From Prado023 sp963697345 (GTDB taxonomy: Bacteria; Actinomycetota; Actinomycetes; S36-B12; CAIYMF01): DNA of 64,000 nucleotides. The notes under the pieces are model-generated. The model was given only the letters and a program-made list of their open reading frames with translations. It had not been told where the DNA came from and did not search any database. The position numbers were made by a program, and so were the translations under genes. Below are positions 59,233-64,000 of the stretch, in pieces (the stretch's first letter is position 1; each line of letters begins with the position of its first letter). The stretch is taken from contig CAVONS010000007.1 of the NCBI GenBank assembly GCA_963697345.1, forward strand, positions 372,001-436,000, read 5' to 3'.

Positions 59233-60183
59233 CTATCGACGGAACAGCGTGTCGCTGTCCCACGAGGCGAATCCCATCGACTGGTACAGGCCGATCGCGG
59301 CAGTGTTGTCCGCATCGACGTACAGCAGGGCCGTGGACAGGCCGCGATCGCGCAGGTGGTGCAGGCCGGCGAGTGTCAATGTCCTCCCGAGGCCCCGCCC
59401 GCGCTGCGACGGGTCGACGGCCACCACGTAGACCTCCCCGATGGGCTCGTGGGCGTGCCCGCCGGCCACCTCGGCGCGGCCGTGGTCGTGCTCGTGCACC
59501 TTCGTCCAGTGGAAGCCGACGAGCCGGCCGCCCGGATCGTGGGCGAGCAGGAAGCCGGCGGCGTCGAACCACGTCTCGGCCATCCGCTGCTCGAGGTCGG
59601 CCCGGGTCCAGCCGGCCTGGTCCGGCAGGTCGACGAAGGCCCGTCCGTTCAGGTCCAGCACGGGTCCGAGGTCCTGCTCCGGGTCGAACGTCCGCAGGGT
59701 CACCCCGGCAGGCAGGACCACCCTGTCCAGGGGCGCGAAGAGGGATCGTCGCAGCTGCCAGAGCCGGCGGACCTGGTGGAAGCCCTGGGCTGCAGCGAGC
59801 TCGTTGGCAGCGGCGTCGGCTCCGTGGGCCCAGAGCCGGAGCCGGCCTGGGCGGCTCTGCGCCTGGAGCACGGCTTCATGCAGCAGGGCGCCGCCCACGC
59901 CTCGACGCCGCGCGGTGGGGCTCACCGCCAGTTCTGCCGCCGGCCCCTCGGCGGCGTCGCTGACATCCAGGTGCGCGTAGCCCAGCAGCTCAGGGGAGCC
60001 GGGCTGCTCGGCCAACAGGTGCAGTGAGTGCCCGCCACCATGGCGAAGGTGGAGCATCACGTGCTCGCTGAGCGGATAGGCGCCGTCGGTGCGGGCCGCT
60101 GCATCGGCCAGCGCCAGTGCCGCAGTCACCTCGGCGTCGTTGAGGGTGGGGGTGACCCGGACGTGGACCTGGGGGTCGGTCAC
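59233..60183 (-). CDS. mshD: Mycothiol synthase (acetyltransferase MshD)
   Basis: 316 residues with two GNAT-like halves. The C-terminal GNAT motif is VVAVDPSQRGRGLGRTLTLAGL (Q/RxxGxG/A), with LYVDADNTAAIGLYQSMGF; the N-terminal half has AELAVSPTARRRGVGGALLH. Mycothiol synthase adds acetyl to Cys-GlcN-Ins, the last step of mycothiol biosynthesis. Its GTG overlaps the glnR stop by 4 nt, so it is translated with glnR, as in other actinobacteria. Supports an actinobacterial host. Confidence 0.95.
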   Translation of the reverse strand: MTDPQVHVRVTPTLNDAEVTAALALADAAARTDGAYPLSEHVMLHLRHGGGHSLHLLAEQPGSPELLGYAHLDVSDAAEGPAAELAVSPTARRRGVGGALLHEAVLQAQSRPGRLRLWAHGADAAANELAAAQGFHQVRRLWQLRRSLFAPLDRVVLPAGVTLRTFDPEQDLGPVLDLNGRAFVDLPDQAGWTRADLEQRMAETWFDAAGFLLAHDPGGRLVGFHWTKVHEHDHGRAEVAGGHAHEPIGEVYVVAVDPSQRGRGLGRTLTLAGLHHLRDRGLSTALLYVDADNTAAIGLYQSMGFASWDSDTLFRR

Positions 60184-60908
60184 TGCGCGGGCGTGCGCAG
60201 GGTGGCTGCTGTCGCCACGTCCAGGGCCTCGACCTCTCGTGGTGGTACGAAGCGGTAGCCCACGTTGCGCACGGTACCGATCAGGACCTCGTGCTCGGCG
60301 CCGAGCTTCGCGCGCAGGCGGCGCACGTGCACATCGACCGTACGGGTTCCGCCGAAGTAGTCGTAGCCCCAGACCTCCTGCAGCAGCTGGGCCCGCGTGA
60401 AGACCCGACCGCCGTGCGTCGCCAGGAACCTCAGCAGCTCGAACTCCTTGAAGGTGAGGTCCAGGCTGCGCCCGCGGATCCGTGCGCTGTAGGCGCTCTC
60501 GTCGATGACGAGGTCGCCCAGGCGTATCTCGCCATCGACCTCGGCCTCATCGGCCACCACCGCCCGGCCGATCGCCAGGCGCAGCCGGGCCTCGACCTCC
60601 GCGGGACCGGCGGTGTCGATCAGGACGTCGTCGATGCCCCACTCCGCGTTCACCGCGGCCAGCCCGCCCTCGGTGGTGATCAGGATGACGGCGCATTCGA
60701 CGCCTGTCTGGCGGATCAACCTGGTCAGCGCGCGCACGTGTGCCAGATCGCGGCGGCCATCGACCAGCAGGACGTCGGCTGGCGGCGCGCTGAGCAGGGC
60801 GCTGGCCTCGGCGGGCAGGACGCGCACGTGGTGGGCCAGCAGGCCGAGCGCGGGCAGGACCTCACCTGAGGGACCCAGGGAGGCTGTCATCAGCAGCAGC
60901 CGGCTCAT
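60180..60908 (-). CDS. glnR: GlnR-type orphan response regulator (nitrogen control)
   Basis: 242 residues. The atypical receiver domain has VLLVDGRRDL with Asp50, and lacks the usual acidic pair at the N-terminus. GIDDVLIDTAGPAEVEARLRLA and the OmpR-type wing DLTFKEFELLRFLATHGGRVFTRAQLLQEVWGYDYFGGTRTVDVHVRRLRAKLG (part) are strikingly GlnR-like. GlnR controls glutamine synthetase, ammonium and other nitrogen genes. No histidine kinase is next to it, as expected. Divergent from thioredoxin; followed by mshD, the conserved glnR-mshD order. Confidence 0.92.
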   Translation of the reverse strand: MSRLLLMTASLGPSGEVLPALGLLAHHVRVLPAEASALLSAPPADVLLVDGRRDLAHVRALTRLIRQTGVECAVILITTEGGLAAVNAEWGIDDVLIDTAGPAEVEARLRLAIGRAVVADEAEVDGEIRLGDLVIDESAYSARIRGRSLDLTFKEFELLRFLATHGGRVFTRAQLLQEVWGYDYFGGTRTVDVHVRRLRAKLGAEHEVLIGTVRNVGYRFVPPREVEALDVATAATLRTPAQ

Positions 60909-61005
60909 CTGGCCCCACCTTCCGTCGGCTCGTCATGGGGGGTTCGAGGGCTCAAGGATACGGCAGTATGGGAATCCCTACCGGGGTCGGAGGTGTTGGA
61001 CGACC

Positions 61006-61476
61006 ATGACCGAGGTGTATGTGCTGCTCGGAGTGCTGGTCGTGGCGACCGCATTCGGGCTCTGGCGACGGCAGACCGATGGGCGCATGCGCGTCATGGA
61101 TGACTCGGAACCCCTCATCGTGGACGGCCATGAGCTCGAGGTCGCCGACCACAGCATCGTCCCCGCTGCCGACACCCTCGGGGCGCAGGACATCGGCGGC
61201 CAGCTCGGTGGGCGCGCCACGTTGGTCCAGTTCTCCTCGGCCTTCTGCACCCCGTGCCGGGCCACCCGCGTGGTCCTGGGCGACGTCGCCACGATGGTCG
61301 AGGGCGTGACGCACGTCGAGATCGACGCCGAGGCACACCTGGACCTCGTCCGCAGGCTCGATGTCACCCGGACTCCCACCGTCCTGGTGCTCGACGGGTC
61401 CGGTCGGATCCGGTCGCGGGCCACGGGAGCGCCGCGCAAGGCCGATGTGATCGCAGCGCTCGGCGAGGTCATCTAG
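61006..61476 (+). CDS. Thioredoxin family protein (ThiX-like), membrane-anchored
   Basis: 156 residues. An N-terminal hydrophobic segment (VYVLLGVLVVATAFGLW) anchors it. The redox motif SAFCTPCRATR is CTPC; TRTPTVLVLDGSG has the cis-Pro. Mycobacteria carry a similar thioredoxin (ThiX, Rv0816c region) beside glnR, so conserved synteny supports the call. ATG 61006 has GGAGGTG at 60989-60995. It overlaps the convergent hutG gene by 4 nt. Confidence 0.88.
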   Translation: MTEVYVLLGVLVVATAFGLWRRQTDGRMRVMDDSEPLIVDGHELEVADHSIVPAADTLGAQDIGGQLGGRATLVQFSSAFCTPCRATRVVLGDVATMVEGVTHVEIDAEAHLDLVRRLDVTRTPTVLVLDGSGRIRSRATGAPRKADVIAALGEVI

Positions 61477-62381
61477 GCCCGCAGCAGCACGCCGGTTGCT
61501 GCTTCGAGGATGCACAGTGCCGCCAGCCGCACGGTGCGCCCGTCGGGTGCGTCCCGGGAGGCATCGATCTCGGCGAGGTCGATGCTGACCACACGCGGGT
61601 CGGCACCTGCTGCCCGCGCCGCCGCGAGCAGCTGTGCGGCGCTGAGCCCACCGGGCAGCGAGGCCGGGCAGGCAGGGGCGACGCTGCGGTCGCAGACGTC
61701 GACGTCGAGGTCGACGTGGACCCGCCCGGTCGGCCCACCGCCGGCGATCTCGAGGGCCTGCGCCATGGCATCGGCCAGCGGGCGGTGCTCGAGCTCGGCC
61801 CGGCTGATGACCGTGATGCCCAGCTCCCGGGCCCGTGCGGCGTAGGCCGGCGAGTTGGCGAAGTCGTTGATGCCGACCTGCACCACGCGGCGGCCGTCCA
61901 TGCCACCCTCCTCGATGATCCGGCGCACCGGTGAGCCGTTGGACCTCCCGTCGCGCAGGTCGTGGTGGGCGTCGAGGGTGATCAGTCCGTCGGCGCAGGA
62001 CCCGTGCGCGACGGCGTAGGTGATCGAGTTGTCGCCACCCACCGCGAGCACCACCGCATCCGGGAACAGGCGCACGGCCTCGATGGTCCGGCGCTCCCCC
62101 TCAGGTGTGTCGGGGTCGAGCTCGTCGCCGAGGTCGACCAGCATCAGGTCGGCAAGGTCGAGGTCCTGGCTGGTCACGTAGGTGGAGAACCGGGCGAGCG
62201 CGGCGCGCACCGCAGCCGGGGTCGTGTCTGCTCGCGTGGGTGACAAGGATGTCCGGAAGGCCGGCACACCCAGCAGCGCCATCTGGACCCGGCGCGGGTG
62301 GTCCGCGCGGGGCCACGCGTGCTCGCGGGTGTTGGCCTCGAGCCAGGCTGACGCGCGCGGCCACAGCGGGTCGTCGGTCAT
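61473..62381 (-). CDS. hutG: Formimidoylglutamase (arginase family)
   Basis: 302 residues of the ureohydrolase fold. Metal motifs GGDNSITYAV, LDAHHDLRD, VHVDLDVDVCDRS and SIDLAEIDASRD supply the His/Asp ligands of a binuclear Mn site. In hut operons this family hydrolyses N-formimidoylglutamate to glutamate and formamide. ATG 62381 is preceded by GGGAGG and overlaps the hutI stop by 4 nt. It lies last in the hutU-hutI-hutG order on the minus strand, so the assignment rests on context plus family. Confidence 0.9.
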   Translation of the reverse strand: MTDDPLWPRASAWLEANTREHAWPRADHPRRVQMALLGVPAFRTSLSPTRADTTPAAVRAALARFSTYVTSQDLDLADLMLVDLGDELDPDTPEGERRTIEAVRLFPDAVVLAVGGDNSITYAVAHGSCADGLITLDAHHDLRDGRSNGSPVRRIIEEGGMDGRRVVQVGINDFANSPAYAARARELGITVISRAELEHRPLADAMAQALEIAGGGPTGRVHVDLDVDVCDRSVAPACPASLPGGLSAAQLLAAARAAGADPRVVSIDLAEIDASRDAPDGRTVRLAALCILEAATGVLLRA

Positions 62382-63601
62382 GGTGTGCCTCCCTGCGGGT
62401 CGTGCCCACGCACTGGGTGCCCGGCGCGCCACACCTGGTCGATCAGGTCCACGCCGGGACGGTAGGCCAGGTGGATGTAGCTGGGGGCAGCCAGTGCGAT
62501 GAGGTCAGCGGGCCCCCCGACGGTGATCCGGCCCGCGTCGGTCCGGCGCAGGGCAGCCGCGCCACCGGTCGTCGCGGCCAGCACCGCCTCCGCGACGGTC
62601 ATCCCCATCTGGCTGACCGCCAGGGCGATGCACAGCGGCATGGACGTGGTGAAGGACGTGCCCGGGTTGCAGTCGGTCGCCAGCGCGACCGTGGCGCCGG
62701 CATCGATCAGCCGGCGCGCGTCCGGGAAGGGCGAGCGGGTGCTGAGCTCGGCGCCGGGGAGCAGGGTCGCCACGGTGCTCGAGCTGGCCAGGGCATCGAT
62801 GTCCGTGGCACTCAGGTGCGTGCAGTGGTCGGCGGACGCGGCACCGTGGGCCACGGCCAGGGCCACCCCCGGACCGGGTCCCAGCTGGTTGGCGTGCACG
62901 CGCAGGCCCAGGCCCGCGTCGGTGGCCGCGGCCAGGACGACGTGGGCCTCCACGGCATCGAAGGCCCCGCGCTCACAGAAGACGTCGGCCCACCGCGCGT
63001 ACGGGGCGCACGCGTCCAGCATCGGCCCGGTCACCAGGTCGAGGTAGCCGCTGCGATCATCGGCGTGGTCGGCGGGGACGACATGCGCGCCGAGGAAGGT
63101 GACCTCGTCGGTGAACTCCGCGGCGATCCGGCAGGCCCGCGCCTCCTGCTCGACATCGAGTCCGTAGCCGGACTTGATCTCGAACGTGGTGGTGCCGTTG
63201 GCCACGAGCTCGGCCACCAGGCCCGAGACGCCGGCGCGCAGCACGTCGTCGCCGGCTGCCCTGGTTGCCGACACGGTCGAGTTGATCCCCCCTGCCGCGT
63301 AGGGCTGGCCGGCCATCCGCGCGGCGAACTCCACTGCACGGTCCCCGGCGAACACCAGGTGCGCGTGGGAGTCCACGAACCCGGGCAGGACCGCCGCACC
63401 GCCGCAGTCATGGCGGTGGTCGGCGGCTGGAGCCCGCCCCGACGGTCCGATCCAGGAGACCCGGCCGTCGGTCACGACCACCGCGGCGTCCTCGTGCACA
63501 CCCAGGGCCCATTCGGCGCTGTCCGGTGTGCCGGCCGGTGCTGGGCCGTCGGGCACGTTCGTGACGAGTTGCCCGATCCGGTCGATGAGCAGGGACGTCA
63601 C
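62378..63601 (-). CDS. hutI: Imidazolonepropionase
   Basis: 407 residues, amidohydrolase superfamily. PGFVDSHAHLVFAGDR (HxH metal motif), EIKSGYGLDVE, THLSATDI and ALATDCNPGTSF are HutI signatures. Cleaves imidazolone-5-propionate to N-formimidoyl-L-glutamate in histidine degradation. Overlaps hutU (stop at 63598 side) by 4 nt and hutG by 4 nt, so the three are tightly coupled. Confidence 0.95.
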   Translation of the reverse strand: MTSLLIDRIGQLVTNVPDGPAPAGTPDSAEWALGVHEDAAVVVTDGRVSWIGPSGRAPAADHRHDCGGAAVLPGFVDSHAHLVFAGDRAVEFAARMAGQPYAAGGINSTVSATRAAGDDVLRAGVSGLVAELVANGTTTFEIKSGYGLDVEQEARACRIAAEFTDEVTFLGAHVVPADHADDRSGYLDLVTGPMLDACAPYARWADVFCERGAFDAVEAHVVLAAATDAGLGLRVHANQLGPGPGVALAVAHGAASADHCTHLSATDIDALASSSTVATLLPGAELSTRSPFPDARRLIDAGATVALATDCNPGTSFTTSMPLCIALAVSQMGMTVAEAVLAATTGGAAALRRTDAGRITVGGPADLIALAAPSYIHLAYRPGVDLIDQVWRAGHPVRGHDPQGGTP

Positions 63602-64000
63602 GCGTCGCCGCCCTCCTGCATCGGGATCCGCACGTGCTGCTCCTGGGCCACACGTGAGGCGAGGTCGTAGCCGGCATCGACGTGTCGGATGACCCCCATG
63701 GCCGGGTCGTTGGTGAGCACCCGTTCCAGCTTCTGGGCCGCCAGCGGTGATCCGTCGGCCACTGACACCTGGCCGGCGTGGATCGAGCGTCCCATCCCGA
63801 CCCCGCCGCCGTGGTGGATCGAGACCCAGGACGCCCCCGAGGCGGTGTTGACCAGGGCGTTGAGCAAGGGCCAGTCGGCGATCGCATCCGAGCCGTCGAG
63901 CATCGACTCGGTCTCACGGTAGGGCGAGGCGACCGACCCGGTGTCCAGATGATCGCGACCGATCACGATCGGCGCACTGATCGCACCCGAGGCGACCAGG
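63598..64000 (-). CDS. hutU: Urocanate hydratase, C-terminal part (5' end outside window)
   Basis: About 134 residues up to the window edge. SAPIVIGRDHLDTGSVASPYRETE (part) and GASWVSIHHGGGVGMGRSIHAG (part) are the conserved NAD-binding and active-site segments of urocanase. It converts urocanate to imidazolonepropionate, upstream of HutI in the pathway. The frame is open to base 64000, so the N-terminal three quarters lie outside. Stop at 63598-63600, overlapping hutI start. Confidence 0.95.
   Translation of the reverse strand, partial: LVASGAISAPIVIGRDHLDTGSVASPYRETESMLDGSDAIADWPLLNALVNTASGASWVSIHHGGGVGMGRSIHAGQVSVADGSPLAAQKLERVLTNDPAMGVIRHVDAGYDLASRVAQEQHVRIPMQEGGDA

Noticed and set aside
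56461..60027. 1188-codon + strand open frame
   Set aside because: It is antisense to ppk, CYTH/CHAD and mshD; high-GC third-position bias opens this frame.
60941..60960. tRNA-like GGTTCGAG word
   Set aside because: No cloverleaf arms or acceptor pairing around it.

Overview
The window looks like chromosomal DNA of a high-G+C actinobacterium. The evidence is mycothiol synthase (mshD) next to an orphan GlnR-type regulator, divergent glgM/glgC, a 13E12/DUF222 HNH protein behind an actinobacterial SOS box, PHO-type 11-nt direct repeats, and many starts that look leaderless (a -10 hexamer 6-7 nt before ATG/GTG). I cannot assign a genus. I saw no rRNA, tRNA, CRISPR array, transposase or integrase. 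Gene density is very high and no gene-free stretch exceeds 300 bases; the longest is 43440-43733.

Layout. 1-5.3 kb: the end of a DUF2207 membrane protein, LemA, an SMP-30 hydrolase, release factor 3 and a secreted EEP-fold hydrolase. 5.3-8.5 kb: a zinc-type ABC transporter divergent from a Zur-like Fur repressor. 8.5-13.9 kb: a small zinc ribbon, an SDR enzyme, a large LAL-type LuxR regulator, a small secreted protein and a haemolysin-III/PAQR membrane protein. 14.0-17.5 kb: a three-gene operon of a Fes-like esterase, a second esterase and an ATP-grasp ligase-like protein, function unknown. 17.6-20.6 kb: HAD phosphatase, lipase-like hydrolase and a pair of Fluc fluoride channels. 20.6-24.6 kb: a lipoprotein, then a TPP riboswitch in front of a YkoE S-component and one polypeptide carrying both ECF ATPases plus the EcfT domain. 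24.6-33.3 kb: metabolic genes (crotonase, mutarotase, deaminase, aquaporin, glutaredoxin, M20 amidohydrolase, GCS2-type ligase, gamma-glutamyltransferase, GH13 hydrolase). 33.5-36.5 kb: a MacB/FtsX-type ABC operon. 36.6-43.4 kb: SpoIID-like protein, Pit phosphate transporter with two PHO-repeat arrays, DUF445 protein, M20 peptidase and an SOS-box-linked DUF222/HNH protein. 43.7-49.4 kb: a secreted RCC1-like protein, an unrecognised 503-residue protein, glgM and glgC. 49.2-54.5 kb: small proteins, HMG-CoA-lyase-like enzyme and pstSCAB. 54.6-61.5 kb: mutT1-like, CYTH/CHAD, ppk, mshD, glnR, thioredoxin. 61.5-64 kb: hutG, hutI and the 3' end of hutU.

The strongest theme is phosphate and polyphosphate. 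Pit and PstSCAB import phosphate, Ppk polymerises it, a CHAD protein probably sits on the granules, and PHO boxes lie before both transporters. A perfect TGTGA-N6-TCACA box upstream of pstS suggests added carbon/cAMP control. Nitrogen control (GlnR) and histidine degradation lie beside this block, and glycogen synthesis is about 10 kb away. The least explained items are the ATP-grasp/esterase operon, the 503-residue Rossmann-like protein and a pair of intergenic hairpins that share the same outer arms. All functions are read from sequence motifs and family knowledge; no search was run.
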